Source: Streptomyces sp. SS1-1 (lineage in GTDB: Bacteria; Actinomycetota; Actinomycetes; Streptomycetales; Streptomycetaceae). Taken from it: a DNA stretch of 64,000 nucleotides. This document shows, piece by piece, positions 42,317-50,411 of the stretch. Under the pieces are notes generated by a model, which did not search any database, was not told the origin of the DNA, and was given only the letters and a program-made list of their open reading frames with translations. The stretch spans positions 434,001-498,000 of the forward strand of contig NZ_WBXN01000004.1 in the NCBI RefSeq assembly GCF_008973465.1, given 5' to 3'. Both the position numbers and the translations under genes were made by a program. How positions within the stretch are numbered: position 1 is the first letter of the stretch; each line of letters starts with the position of its first letter.

Positions 42317-42680
42317 GGTTGCCGCAGGTGTCGTCGAGGACGGCGGTGGTGACGGGCCCCATCTCCGTGGGTTCCTGGGTGAAGCGGACGCCGAGGCCGC
42401 GCAGCCGCTCGTACTCGGCCCGGACGTCGTCCACGGCGAACTGGGCGAGCGGGATGCCGTCCTGCGCGAGGGCGTCGCGGTAGGTGCGGGCGGCCGGGTG
42501 ACCGAGGGGCTCGAGGAGCAGTTCGGTGCCATCGGGCTCCTCGGGCGAGACGACGGTCAGCCAGCGGTCCTTCTCGCCGATCGGGACGTCGTGCTTCGTA
42601 CGGAAGCCGAGGATCTCGGTGTAGAAGTGCTGGGCCGCGGCCTGGTCGTCGACGAAGACGCTGGTCAGACGGATCTTCAT
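42288..42680 (-). CDS. VOC (glyoxalase/bleomycin resistance) family protein
   Basis: A 130-residue protein with two beta-alpha-beta-beta-beta modules. HFYTEILGFRTKHDVPIG and LLLEPLGHP mark the first, and EYERLRGLGVRFTQEPTEMG the second. Metal-ligand candidates are present. Its start overlaps the stop of the ArsR-type regulator by four bases, so the two are coexpressed and the regulator probably controls it. Substrate unknown. Confidence 0.87.
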   Translation of the reverse strand: MKIRLTSVFVDDQAAAQHFYTEILGFRTKHDVPIGEKDRWLTVVSPEEPDGTELLLEPLGHPAARTYRDALAQDGIPLAQFAVDDVRAEYERLRGLGVRFTQEPTEMGPVTTAVLDDTCGNLIQIATQPE

Positions 42681-42979
42681 GGGGTGTTCTCCTCGGGTGC
42701 GGAGGGGTCGGGAAGGGGCCAGCGCTCGGTGATCCGCCGCAGCGGGGCCGTGTCGAGGTCGTGGAACTTGTAGCGGCCCTCCCGTCTGGTCCTGACGAGT
42801 CCGGCGGCCTCCAGCACGGCGAGGTGCTGGGAGACGCCCTGGCGGGAGATGCCGAGTCCGTGCTTCATGGCGAGACGACCGCAGATCTCGAACAGTGTCT
42901 GTCCGGACCGCTCCGTCAGCTCGTCGAGGATGATCCGGCGGGTCGGGTCGGCCAGGGCTTTGAAGAGGTCGTCGGCCAC
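42677..42979 (-). CDS. ArsR family transcriptional regulator
   Basis: A 100-residue winged-helix protein: LFKALADPTRRIILDELTER is the classic ArsR N-terminus and GVSQHLAVLEAAGLVRTRRE the recognition helix and wing. The ATG-less start is a GTG at 42979. An upstream TTG at 43015 is in frame but lies inside a strong promoter overlapped by a 9-bp inverted repeat, so translation from it is unlikely. The predicted transcription start is at the GTG, so the mRNA may be leaderless. No metal-binding cysteine motif is seen. Confidence 0.85.
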   Translation of the reverse strand: MADDLFKALADPTRRIILDELTERSGQTLFEICGRLAMKHGLGISRQGVSQHLAVLEAAGLVRTRREGRYKFHDLDTAPLRRITERWPLPDPSAPEENTP

Positions 42980-42988
42980 TCCGTCACC

Positions 42989-43015
42989 ATAGGCAAGTAT
43001 GGACTTGCCTATCAA
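42989..43015 (-). promoter_or_regulatory. Promoter plus operator of the arsR-VOC operon
   Basis: On the minus strand TTGATA (43015-43010) and TATGGT lie 18 bases apart, a good sigma-70-type promoter. ATAGGCAAG (42989-42997) and CTTGCCTAT (43004-43012) form a perfect 9-bp inverted repeat around TATGGA that covers the spacer. The -10 ends six bases before the GTG start codon. Confidence 0.7.
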
Positions 43016-43054
43016 GCCGCGGCGCCGTGTTCCGTGCCGCCGGTGTGTCCCGGG

Positions 43055-44722
43055 TCAGTCCTCGGCCGGGTGGACGCTGGTCACCTTGCCGTGGGGGTCG
43101 GCCACGAGATAGCCGGTGCCGTAGTCGTCCGTGAGGTACACGGCCATGCCGGCCGGGGTGCCGAAGGTGGTGCTGGGCGACTTGAGGGTCACGTACCGCA
43201 GTGTCGGCTTGTCGACGTTGAGCTTCTTCTCCGCCTGGTCGAACAGGGCGGGGATCTTCGTCCAGTCGAAGTCGTCGAGACCGACGGGCCGGTCGCCGCC
43301 GATGATCGTGCCGCTGATGATGCCCTTCTCGACCCCGCGTCCCGGCCGGTAGGTGTACGAGTCGTACTTCTTGTCGCTGCCCTCGACCATGAGCTCGGCG
43401 GAGGCGTGGTCGGGATAGACGGTGAAGTCGGCGTAGCGGTCGCGGCCGGTCGCCTCCTCGAACGCCTTGATGGCCGTCCGGATGCCGTCGGGGGTGAGCA
43501 GGCCGCCCGCGGGGACGGTGTCCGCGGCCTTCGACCGGTCGGCGGCCGGGGTGCGCGCGCCGGACGGCGAGGAAGTGGCCGGGCCGGGGGCGGACGTGGT
43601 GGGGCGGCCGTCGGAGTCGGCCTTGTGGGCGTCGGTCCCGAGGGGCAGCAGCCACCACAGCAGGGCCAGCGCGCCGGTGAGCGCGGTGCCCGTGACGCCG
43701 TACAGGACGGCCCGGCCGCGCGTGCTCCCGGTGACCGGACGCTGCGGCACCGTCATCGCCTGCCCCGGGGGCGGCAGGACGGGCGGCGGCCCGAAGGTGC
43801 CCTGGGAGACGGGGGCCGTCGGTGGACCGCTGGGCGGTGCGAGCGGGTACGACGTGGTGGGCGCGGCACCGGGACGGCCCGACTCGACGGCGGCCAGCGC
43901 CCGGTCGAGCGCGTCGGCCGCGGGGCGTGCGGACGGGTCCCGCACGAGCACGCCCATCAGGACGTCGCCGAGGGCGCCCGCCCGGGCCGGCGGCGGCACG
44001 TCCTCGTGGAGGACGGCGGCGAGGGTGGCCAGGGTCGTGCCCCGGCGCAGCGGGTGGCGGCCCTCGACGGCGGTGTACAGCATCATCGCCAGCGACCAGA
44101 GGTCGGAGGCGGCTCCTCCCTCGTGGCCGGAGACACGCTCGGGCGCCATGAAGTCGGCCGTGCCGATGAGGGAGCCGGTGGCGGTGAGCGTGGTCGTGCC
44201 GCGGATCGCGGCGATGCCGAAGTCGGTGAGGACGGGGCGCCCGTCGGGCCGTATGAGGACGTTGGCGGGCTTGACGTCCCGGTGCTCGATGCCGGCGCCG
44301 TGCGCGGCGCGCAGCGCGGCCAGCACCCCCCGGCCGATCCGCGCGGCCTCGGGCGGTGTCATCGGGCCGCGTTCCAGCCGATCGGCGAGCGAGCCGCCGG
44401 TGACCAGTTCCATGACGAGCCACGGATAGGTGCCCTCGCCGCCGTCGACGACGTGGTGGATGGTGACGACGTTCGGATGGTCGAGCCGGGCCAGGGCCCT
44501 GGCCTCGCGCAGCACGCGCTCGCGCAGCATCCGTGCGCCCTCGGGGTCGTACTCGGCGAGGTCCCGGTCGGGCGGGCGCACCTCCTTGACGGCCACCAGC
44601 CGGTGCAGCACCAGGTCCTTGGCGCGCCACACCGTGCCCATTCCGCCCCCGCCGAGGCGGGCCTCCAACTCGAAGCGCCCGTCGACCACGCGTCTCGCGG
44701 GGTCTCTGCCGTCCTCACTCAT
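43055..44722 (-). CDS. Transmembrane Ser/Thr protein kinase (PknB-type)
   Basis: A 555-residue kinase. Residues about 16-275 are the kinase domain: LGGGGMGTVWRAKD (glycine loop), VAVKEV (ATP lysine), HRDVKPANVL (catalytic loop) and DFGIAAIRG (metal-binding DFG). A Pro-rich linker follows, then one membrane helix near residues 345-365 and an extracellular C-terminal domain of about 190 residues without PASTA repeats. The outer domain (DFTVYPDHASAELM) is probably a sensor. No cognate substrate gene adjoins. Confidence 0.9.
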   Translation of the reverse strand: MSEDGRDPARRVVDGRFELEARLGGGGMGTVWRAKDLVLHRLVAVKEVRPPDRDLAEYDPEGARMLRERVLREARALARLDHPNVVTIHHVVDGGEGTYPWLVMELVTGGSLADRLERGPMTPPEAARIGRGVLAALRAAHGAGIEHRDVKPANVLIRPDGRPVLTDFGIAAIRGTTTLTATGSLIGTADFMAPERVSGHEGGAASDLWSLAMMLYTAVEGRHPLRRGTTLATLAAVLHEDVPPPARAGALGDVLMGVLVRDPSARPAADALDRALAAVESGRPGAAPTTSYPLAPPSGPPTAPVSQGTFGPPPVLPPPGQAMTVPQRPVTGSTRGRAVLYGVTGTALTGALALLWWLLPLGTDAHKADSDGRPTTSAPGPATSSPSGARTPAADRSKAADTVPAGGLLTPDGIRTAIKAFEEATGRDRYADFTVYPDHASAELMVEGSDKKYDSYTYRPGRGVEKGIISGTIIGGDRPVGLDDFDWTKIPALFDQAEKKLNVDKPTLRYVTLKSPSTTFGTPAGMAVYLTDDYGTGYLVADPHGKVTSVHPAED

Positions 44723-44757
44723 GGGCGGGAGCTTAATTGCCCGGCGGGGTCGAACTG

Positions 44758-45660
44758 TCAGGCGCCCGTGCGGGCTTCGAGGGCGCGCAGGACGGCCACC
44801 ATGTCCTCGGTGCCGTGCCCCTGGGCGACGGTCTCGCCGAACAGGGCGTGGCAGACGTCGAGAAGGGGGGTGGCCACCTCGGTCCTGCGGGCGGCTTCGG
44901 CGATGAGCCGGTTGTTCTTCAGGACGTCGGCGACGGCCGCCTGGACGTCGAAGTCGCGGGCGACCAGCTTGGCGCCCTTGCCGCGCGAGACGGCGCTGGC
45001 CATGGGGCCCGCGTCCAGGACGGCGCGCAGCAGGCCCTGGTCGAGTCCATGGCGGCCGGCGAAGTGGAACGCCTCGGTCAGACCGGTGACCAGGGTGATC
45101 AGGAAGAGGTTGACCGAGAACTTCATCAGCAGGGCGCCGGGAACGTCACCGCAGTCGAAGGTCTCGCCGCACATCGGTGCCAGCAGGGGCCGTACGGCCG
45201 CCACGGCGTCGCGCTCGCCGGCCAGCATCGCCACCAGCTGTCCCTGCTCGGCCGGGACCCGGGAACCGGAGACGGGCGCCTCGACATAGCGTCCGCCCGC
45301 CGCCAGGACGGCGTCCCGCAGCCCGGCCGAGAACTCGGCGGAGGTCGTGCCCATGTGGACGACGGTGTGGCCCGCCACGCGGGTCGCGAAGTCGGGGGTG
45401 CCGCGCCCGAGGACGGCGTCCACGGCGGCCTCGTCCGCCAGCATGAGGATCACCGTGCCGGCCCGTGCGAAGACCTCGGCGGGGCTTTCGGCGACGTGCG
45501 CGCCCGCGTCCCGCAGGGGGGCGCAGCGGCCGGGGGTGCGGTTCCAGACGACGAGGGGCGTCCCGGCGCGGGCCAGGTTGAGCGCCATGGGCCGGCCCAT
45601 GACCCCGAGTCCGATGAATCCGACGTCCCCTCCGGGGGGTTCCGTGATTCCGACGTCCAT
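44758..45660 (-). CDS. 3-hydroxyisobutyrate dehydrogenase-like NAD(P)-dependent oxidoreductase
   Basis: A 300-residue beta-hydroxyacid dehydrogenase. [20 protein letters not shown] is the Rossmann motif, [18 protein letters not shown] is the substrate loop, and [13 protein letters not shown] contains the catalytic lysine. It could reduce or oxidise a hydroxyacid, or an imine as in bacterial imine reductases of the same superfamily. Two inverted-repeat operators and a divergent TetR gene lie immediately upstream, so expression is probably induced by the substrate. Confidence 0.85.
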   Translation of the reverse strand: MDVGITEPPGGDVGFIGLGVMGRPMALNLARAGTPLVVWNRTPGRCAPLRDAGAHVAESPAEVFARAGTVILMLADEAAVDAVLGRGTPDFATRVAGHTVVHMGTTSAEFSAGLRDAVLAAGGRYVEAPVSGSRVPAEQGQLVAMLAGERDAVAAVRPLLAPMCGETFDCGDVPGALLMKFSVNLFLITLVTGLTEAFHFAGRHGLDQGLLRAVLDAGPMASAVSRGKGAKLVARDFDVQAAVADVLKNNRLIAEAARRTEVATPLLDVCHALFGETVAQGHGTEDMVAVLRALEARTGA

Positions 45661-45705
45661 GCCGCACCGCCGTTCTGCCGCGTCCGGGACCAGCCCGCGC
45701 CCACC

Positions 45706-45750
45706 ACTATGACAGTGGTCATAGTACGGGATCGTATGACGCCCGTCATA
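45706..45750. promoter_or_regulatory. Two tandem TetR-type operators
   Basis: ACTATGAC-AGTG-GTCATAGT (45706-45725) has perfect 8-bp arms and TATGAC-GCCC-GTCATA (45735-45750) has the same core with 6-bp arms. Their centres are 27 bp apart. They fill the space between the divergent dehydrogenase and TetR genes. Confidence 0.75.
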
Positions 45751-45793
45751 GGATGGGTGTGGTGAACCGGACCGGGACGGACGGAGGTCGGCG

Positions 45794-46393
45794 ATGACGG
45801 TGCCGCCCGTACGAGGGCCGCGCGAACGCATGGTGTTCAGCGCCGCCCAGCTCCTGCGGCGGGGCGGGGTCGCCGCCGCCGGCATGCGGGAGGTCGCCGC
45901 CCACGCCGAGGCGCCGCGCGGCTCGCTCCAGCACTACTTCCCGGGCGGCAAGGAGCAGTTGGTCAACGAGGCCGTGGGCTGGGCCGGGCGCTACGCCGCA
46001 CGCCGGGTCGCCCGCTTCCTGGCCGCGCTCCCCGAACCGACGCCCAGCGGGCTGTTCACGGCGATGGTGCGGCAGTGGACCGAGGAGTACGAGGCCGCCG
46101 GCTTCGCGGGCGGCTGCCCGGTCGCCGCCGCCACCGTGGACTGCGCCGAGGGCACCGAGTCCACACGGGAGGCGGCCACCGCCGCGTTCGAGGCGTGGAC
46201 GGGTGCCGTCGCGGACGCGCTGACGGACATGGGGGTGCCGCGCGGGCGCGCCGGATCGCTCGCCACCCTGATGATCAGCTCACTGGAGGGCGCCATCCTC
46301 ATGGCACGGGCCCAGCACGACCTCCGGCCGCTCACGACGGTGGGCGCGGAACTCGGGCCGCTGCTGGACGCTGCGGTCGAACGGGGCGCCTGA
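45794..46393 (+). CDS. TetR/AcrR family regulator (LmrA/YxaF-like)
   Basis: A 199-residue regulator. The HTH spans about residues 10-55 ([20 protein letters not shown], then [13 protein letters not shown], the LmrA-type variant). The C-terminal ligand domain includes [11 protein letters not shown], typical of this subgroup. It most likely represses itself and the divergent hydroxyisobutyrate dehydrogenase-like gene through the paired GTCATA operators. Confidence 0.88.
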   Translation: MTVPPVRGPRERMVFSAAQLLRRGGVAAAGMREVAAHAEAPRGSLQHYFPGGKEQLVNEAVGWAGRYAARRVARFLAALPEPTPSGLFTAMVRQWTEEYEAAGFAGGCPVAAATVDCAEGTESTREAATAAFEAWTGAVADALTDMGVPRGRAGSLATLMISSLEGAILMARAQHDLRPLTTVGAELGPLLDAAVERGA

Positions 46394-46417
46394 CCGGGGC
46401 CGCGAGGCGCCGCGGCG

Positions 46418-46708
46418 TCAGGCTCCGGGTCCGGGGGCCTCCGCGTGGGCGGCCGCCTCGCGGATCTCCTCCTCGACGCTGCTGCGTGACGCTCCCTTGC
46501 TCCTGGCGTACTCGGCCACCGCCGTCTGCAGATCCCGGGCGAGGTCCCGCCAGGCCCGCAGGGCGGTGTTGTACGTCTCGGTCTGGCGGGCGCTCCAGCC
46601 GCCCACCTGCGTCGGTGGACCGTACTTGCTGCGCAGTTCCTCCACGCGGCTGTGAGCCTGCTCGGCCGCGCGCTGCTTCGCCACGAGCTCTTCGAAGATG
46701 GTCGTCAC
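46418..46708 (-). CDS. Hypothetical helical protein
   Basis: A 96-residue, mostly helical acidic protein (VTTIFEELVAKQRAAEQAHS at its start, ALRAWRDLARDLQTAVAEYA in the middle). No family is recognised. The GTG at 46708 is preferred over the in-frame ATG at 46738 because a -10-like TATGCT lies just upstream of the GTG and the extra residues look unrelated; this is uncertain. It converges on the TetR gene. Confidence 0.55.
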   Translation of the reverse strand: MTTIFEELVAKQRAAEQAHSRVEELRSKYGPPTQVGGWSARQTETYNTALRAWRDLARDLQTAVAEYARSKGASRSSVEEEIREAAAHAEAPGPGA

Positions 46709-46765
46709 ACAAATGGAGCATAGGCGGGTGAATGCCATGATGCGCGGCGAGCCCCGCGCGGTTGC

Positions 46766-47743
46766 TCACACCCCCGCGGCCCACTCCTCCTCCGGGAGAG
46801 CCAGCAGCTCCTCGATCCGCGCCCGGTCGGGCAGCGGGCCGTGGTCGCCGGTCACCCGCAGCGCGGAGCCGGCGGTCAGGTGCCCCAGCCGCAGGGCGGC
46901 CGCCGTCGTACGGCCCCGCACGAGCCCCGCCAGGAAGCCGGCCGCGAAGGCGTCCCCGGCGCCGACCGGCTCCACGACCCGGACGCGCGGCGCGGGCACC
47001 GTGACGGCGTCCTCGGCCGTGAAGGCGGTCGTGGCGCGCGGGCCGTCCTTGACGACGAGGACGTGCGGGCGCGGGAGCAGGTCCCGCACGTCCCGCGCCG
47101 TGAGATCCGCGCCCCACAGCGCCTGGGCCTCGTCCAGGCCGACGAGGACGAGGTCGGCGCGGTCCGCCAGGTCGCGCAGGACGGCCGGGGCCGTGCCGTC
47201 CGGCCACAGGGCGGCGCGGTGGTTGACGTCGAAGCTCACCGTGTGGGGGCGCCCGGGCTCCAGCGCCCGCTCCACCAGCATGCGGCAGGAGGGCGACAGG
47301 GCGGGGGTGACCCCGGTGAGGTGCAGCAGCCCGGCCGCGCGGACCGGTGCGGAGTCGAGCAGGTCCGGGCCGAGCGCGGACGCCGCCGAGCCACGCCGGT
47401 AGTAGTGCACACGGGTCCCGCCGGGGGCCGGGTCCTTCACCAGCAGGCCGGTGGGGCGGGCCGGGTCGGTGCGCACGTACGACACGTCGACGCCGGGGGC
47501 GGCGACGGCGGCGCGGACGCGGCGGCCCAGCGGATCGTCGCCGAGCGCCGACAGCCAGGTGACCGGGACGCCGTGGTCGGCGAGGTACATGGCTACGTTC
47601 GACTCGGCGCCCGCCACGGACAGCCGCAGCCGTCCGGCGTCCGCCAGCGGGCCCGCCGGGTCGGGGGCGAGGGCCGCCATCGTCTCGCCGACACAGACGA
47701 CCGGTCCGGGAGCGGGGCGCCACGGGGCGCGCGGGCCCGTCAT
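46766..47743 (-). CDS. PfkB family sugar kinase, probable 2-keto-3-deoxy-sugar acid kinase
   Basis: A 325-residue ribokinase-fold enzyme. The N-terminal VCVGETMAALAPDPAGPL and SVAGAESNVAMYLADHG are typical of KDG/KDGal kinases, and VEPVGAGDAFAAGFLAGLVR holds the catalytic aspartate and anion hole. Its start overlaps the SMP-30 gene by four bases at the end of an operon with galactonate dehydratase and a KDPG-type aldolase. It probably phosphorylates 2-keto-3-deoxygalactonate before aldol cleavage. Confidence 0.85.
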   Translation of the reverse strand: MTGPRAPWRPAPGPVVCVGETMAALAPDPAGPLADAGRLRLSVAGAESNVAMYLADHGVPVTWLSALGDDPLGRRVRAAVAAPGVDVSYVRTDPARPTGLLVKDPAPGGTRVHYYRRGSAASALGPDLLDSAPVRAAGLLHLTGVTPALSPSCRMLVERALEPGRPHTVSFDVNHRAALWPDGTAPAVLRDLADRADLVLVGLDEAQALWGADLTARDVRDLLPRPHVLVVKDGPRATTAFTAEDAVTVPAPRVRVVEPVGAGDAFAAGFLAGLVRGRTTAAALRLGHLTAGSALRVTGDHGPLPDRARIEELLALPEEEWAAGV

Positions 47744-48624
47744 GCCCGGTCCTCCACGACCGCCGGGTCGAGCCGGCAGGCCGGCGTCGGGGTGCCCGGC
47801 ACGTCCACGCGGACGGTGAACAGCGCCCCGTCGTCGGGGCCGGGCGCGTCCAGGCCGACGCGGGCCGTCGTGACGTGCAGGACGTCCCCGGCGAGGCAGA
47901 CGCCGGCGGGCTGGCGCGCGGGCAGCCGCAGCGTCCGGTCGAGCGTGCCGTCGGGCAGGTGGCGGCGGACCGTGCCGGTGCCCCAGACCGCGATCCACAC
48001 GGCTCCCTCGGCGTCGACGGCCATCCCGTCGGGGCTGCCGTCCTGGACGGTGACGAAGGGACGCGGGGTGCCGAGGTCGCCGGTGGCGGGGTCGACGGGG
48101 TAGCGCCGGACCACCCCTCGGGCGCTGTCCGCGAGGTACATGAGGCTGCCGTCGGGGGTGAACGCGGGCCCGTTGGGCACGGTGATGCCGTCCAGCACCC
48201 GGACGACGGTGCCGTCCCGGTCGAGCCGGTACAGCGAGCCGGCACCCTCATCGGCGTCGTACGCCATGCTCCCGGCCCAGAACCGGCCGAACGGATCGGC
48301 GACGGCGTCGTTCATGCGCATGGGGACAGGGGCGCCGTCCTCGGGCCGGGCCAGCCAGCGGAGAGTGCCGTCGGCGCGGACCAGACAGATCCCGGTCCCG
48401 GCGGCCGCCACCCAGGCGCCGTGATGCCCGGCGAGGGGGGCGACGGCGCCCAGGGGGACGGGGAGTTCGGCGAGGGTACGCAGGGCGGCCGTCCCATCCG
48501 TCGGGGCGGCCAGGAGGCGCCCGGCGAGGATGTCGACGAGGACGACCCCCGTGCCGGTCCATCGAACGCCCTCACCGAGTTCGAGCCGGTCGGGGTGGGT
48601 GGGGCGCGGTGGTGCCGTGGTCAT
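47740..48624 (-). CDS. SMP-30/gluconolaconase-type lactonase
   Basis: A 294-residue six-bladed beta-propeller. LELGEGVRWTG (metal-ligand glutamate), RMNDAVADPFGRFWAGSMAY (metal-ligand asparagine and aspartate) and VQDGSPDGMAVDAEGAVWIA are SMP-30 signatures. It would open the sugar lactone made by the dehydrogenase of the operon. AGGAGG lies eight bases before the ATG, inside the preceding mini-ORF, whose stop overlaps this start (ATGA). Confidence 0.87.
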   Translation of the reverse strand: MTTAPPRPTHPDRLELGEGVRWTGTGVVLVDILAGRLLAAPTDGTAALRTLAELPVPLGAVAPLAGHHGAWVAAAGTGICLVRADGTLRWLARPEDGAPVPMRMNDAVADPFGRFWAGSMAYDADEGAGSLYRLDRDGTVVRVLDGITVPNGPAFTPDGSLMYLADSARGVVRRYPVDPATGDLGTPRPFVTVQDGSPDGMAVDAEGAVWIAVWGTGTVRRHLPDGTLDRTLRLPARQPAGVCLAGDVLHVTTARVGLDAPGPDDGALFTVRVDVPGTPTPACRLDPAVVEDRA

Positions 48625-48782
48625 CGGGCGGCCTCCTGGACAGCGGTACGGGAACGGGGGGCTCGGTCCGTGAGGGCGCGCAGGCTCCCGCCATCGGCGG
48701 AGTCGCCAACCAGCAATGAGCCGACGTCCACCGGGAGATCGGGCCGGTCGGTGTGGCCGGCGCGCGGTGCCGGCATGGTCAT
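48621..48782 (-). CDS. Chimeric mini-ORF 2 (SMP-30 start joined to aldolase end)
   Basis: A 53-codon ORF beginning MTMPAPRAGHTDRPDLPVDV and ending RTAVQEAAR. The first 15 or so residues match the SMP-30 start (MTTAPPRPTHPDRLEL) and the rest (LLVGDSADGGSLRALTDRAP) the C-terminus of the KDPG-type aldolase. Both its ends overlap neighbouring ORFs by four bases (ATGA). It arose by tandem duplication of the gene junction. It is probably translated, but a function is doubtful. Confidence 0.6.
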   Translation of the reverse strand: MTMPAPRAGHTDRPDLPVDVGSLLVGDSADGGSLRALTDRAPRSRTAVQEAAR

Positions 48783-48940
48783 CGGCCGGCCTCCGCAACG
48801 ACGCCACGAGAACAGCGGGCACGGTCCCCGAAGGCGTTCAGGCTTCCGCCGCCGACGGCGTCGCCAACCAACGGCGTATCGACGCCGACCGCCAGATCGA
48901 GCCGGTCCGAGCCCGCGCCGCGCGATGCCGCCGTAGTCAT
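48625..48940 (-). repeat. Tandem duplication of the aldolase/SMP-30 junction, 158-bp period
   Basis: Two diverged 158-bp units (48783-48940 and 48625-48782) each contain the 3' end of the aldolase gene fused to the 5' end of the SMP-30 gene. The parental sequences flank the array: the true aldolase end upstream at 48937-49040 and the true SMP-30 start at 48560-48624. The units keep frame and length exactly (162-nt ORFs with 4-nt overlaps) although they differ at many bases. Confidence 0.75.
48779..48940 (-). CDS. Chimeric mini-ORF 1 (SMP-30 start joined to aldolase end)
   Basis: A 53-codon ORF beginning MTTAASRGAGSDRLDLAVGV and ending SRGVVAEAGR. Its N-terminus resembles the lactonase start and its C-terminus (TPLVGDAVGGGSLNAF) the aldolase end. 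It starts on the ATGA that ends the aldolase gene and ends on the ATGA that begins mini-ORF 2, so ribosomes can pass through all four cistrons by coupling. Confidence 0.6.
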   Translation of the reverse strand: MTTAASRGAGSDRLDLAVGVDTPLVGDAVGGGSLNAFGDRARCSRGVVAEAGR

Positions 48941-49568
48941 CCGCCGGCCTCCTCCACGACAGCCCGGAAACGGCGGGCACGGGCCCTCAGGGCATCGACG
49001 CTCCCGCCCTCAGCCGCGTCGCCGACCAGCGGGGAGCCGATGCCCACCGCGAGGGCGCCCGTTGCGAGGCAGGACCGGGCGGCGGACTCGTCGATGCCGC
49101 CGACGGGGACGAAGGGGGCGTCGGGGAACGGGCCCCGCAGGGCCTCAGGTACCCCGGTCCCCCGGCCTGGGCGAGCGGGAAGAGTTTCAGCGCGGCCACG
49201 CCGAGGGCGCGGCGGCGATGATCTCGGTCGGGGTCAGCACCCCGGCGAGGACCGGCAGGCCCAGGTCCTGCGCGGCCGTGACGCCGGGCCCCAGGCCGGG
49301 TGTCACGGCGAAGTCGGCGCCCGGCGGCGTGCGCGGCCCGGGCGTCCTCGGCGGTGAGGACCGTGCCGGCGCCCAGCGGACGGCCGGGGCCGAGGGCGAC
49401 GCGGGCGCGTTCGATGACGGTCAGCGCGCCCCTGCCGGACAGCGACACCTCGATCAGCTCGACGCCCTCCTCGGCGAGGGTCAGGACGGTGCGCAGCGCG
49501 GCGTCGGGATCGTCGCCCCGCACGATTGCGACCAGGCGGTGGGTGGCCAGCGCGGCGGTCAGGTCCAC
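48937..49568 (-). pseudogene. 2-dehydro-3-deoxy-6-phosphogalactonate/gluconate aldolase, three frameshifts
   Basis: The GTG at 49568 (AAGGAG upstream) starts VDLTAALATHRLVAIVRGDD, a KDPG/KDPGal aldolase N-terminus with the catalytic glutamate in VELIEVSLSG. The frame is broken three times: one extra C near 49320 (plus strand), one missing base near 49208 and one near 49144. With these corrected the protein reads through LTPTEIIAA, LGVAALKLFPLAQAGGPGYL (catalytic lysine) and PFVPVGGIDE to an intact C-terminus of about 210 residues. No in-frame stop or missense decay is seen otherwise, so sequencing errors are a serious alternative to a true pseudogene. Confidence 0.75.
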
Positions 49569-49580
49569 GGACGGTGCTCC

Positions 49581-50407
49581 TTACGGTGCGGGGGTGTCGG
49601 GGCAGCGGCAGGCCCCGGTGAGGGTGAACCGCCAGCGGACCTCACCGGAGGCCGGGACGCGGGCGGCGTCGCCGGGTCCCGCGTCGGCGAGGTCGAAGAC
49701 GCGGCCGAGCATGGGTTCGACGCCGGTGCTGCGGTAGGGGCCGGTGTCGGGGAAGCCCTTGAGGTTGCGCCACAGGGCGATCGACACGGGCTGTCCCTCC
49801 GCCTCCAGGGCGAAGTGGAGCCGGTCGGCGCCGTCGTGCACGCAGCACACGTCGGTGGCGACGACCGCGCCGACCGCCGTCCCGTCGTCGGGCCCGAGCC
49901 GGTCCAGCGGCACCCCGTGCGGGGCGGGCCACGGCCCGGCGATCCAGGGCGCGCCGGACGGCCAGCCGGCGTCGAGGAGCGGGGCGGCCTCCGGGAAGAG
50001 ACGCGTGTCCGCCGCCGGGGGATGCGCGGCGCTGCCTGCTCGGAGAGGTCCAGCAGGGCGTGCGCCGCCCACACGAACGGAATCCGGCGGGGGCGGTGAG
50101 CCGGTAGTCGACGTGGAGGCGGTCGCCGTCGGTCCGGGCGGTGCGGGCGAGCGTGAAGGAGGTGGCCCGGACGTGCTCGGTGCCGTCGTCGTCGCGGGTC
50201 CAGGGCCGGGCCCAGACGTCCCCGTGGTCGGGCAGGCCCCGGACGGTGGGGACGCACTCCTCCAGGCCGCCCGCGTCGACGAACGCGTCCCCGGGGGCGG
50301 CCGTGTCCCGTGCGGGTGCCGGGCGGTGCCAGAGCCATTCGCGGGTGGGTGAGCGCAGGGACGTCCAACGGCCGCCGTGGGGCGGGGTCGGTGGTGAGGG
50401 TCAGCAC
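49581..50407 (-). pseudogene. Aldose 1-epimerase (mutarotase)-like protein, three frameshifts
   Basis: From the GTG at 50407 the corrected product is about 275 residues and looks like a galactose-mutarotase-type beta sandwich: REWLWHRP near the start, FVWAAHALLDLSEQ in the middle, and VSIALWRNLKGFPDTGPYRS with VEPMLGRVFDLADAG near the end. Each break is explained by one missing base, near 50380, 50085 and 50018 on the plus strand. The gene lies four bases after the dehydratase and 12 before the aldolase. It would interconvert sugar anomers for the dehydrogenase. Identification is by motif pattern only. Confidence 0.65.
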
Positions 50408-50411
50408 GCGC

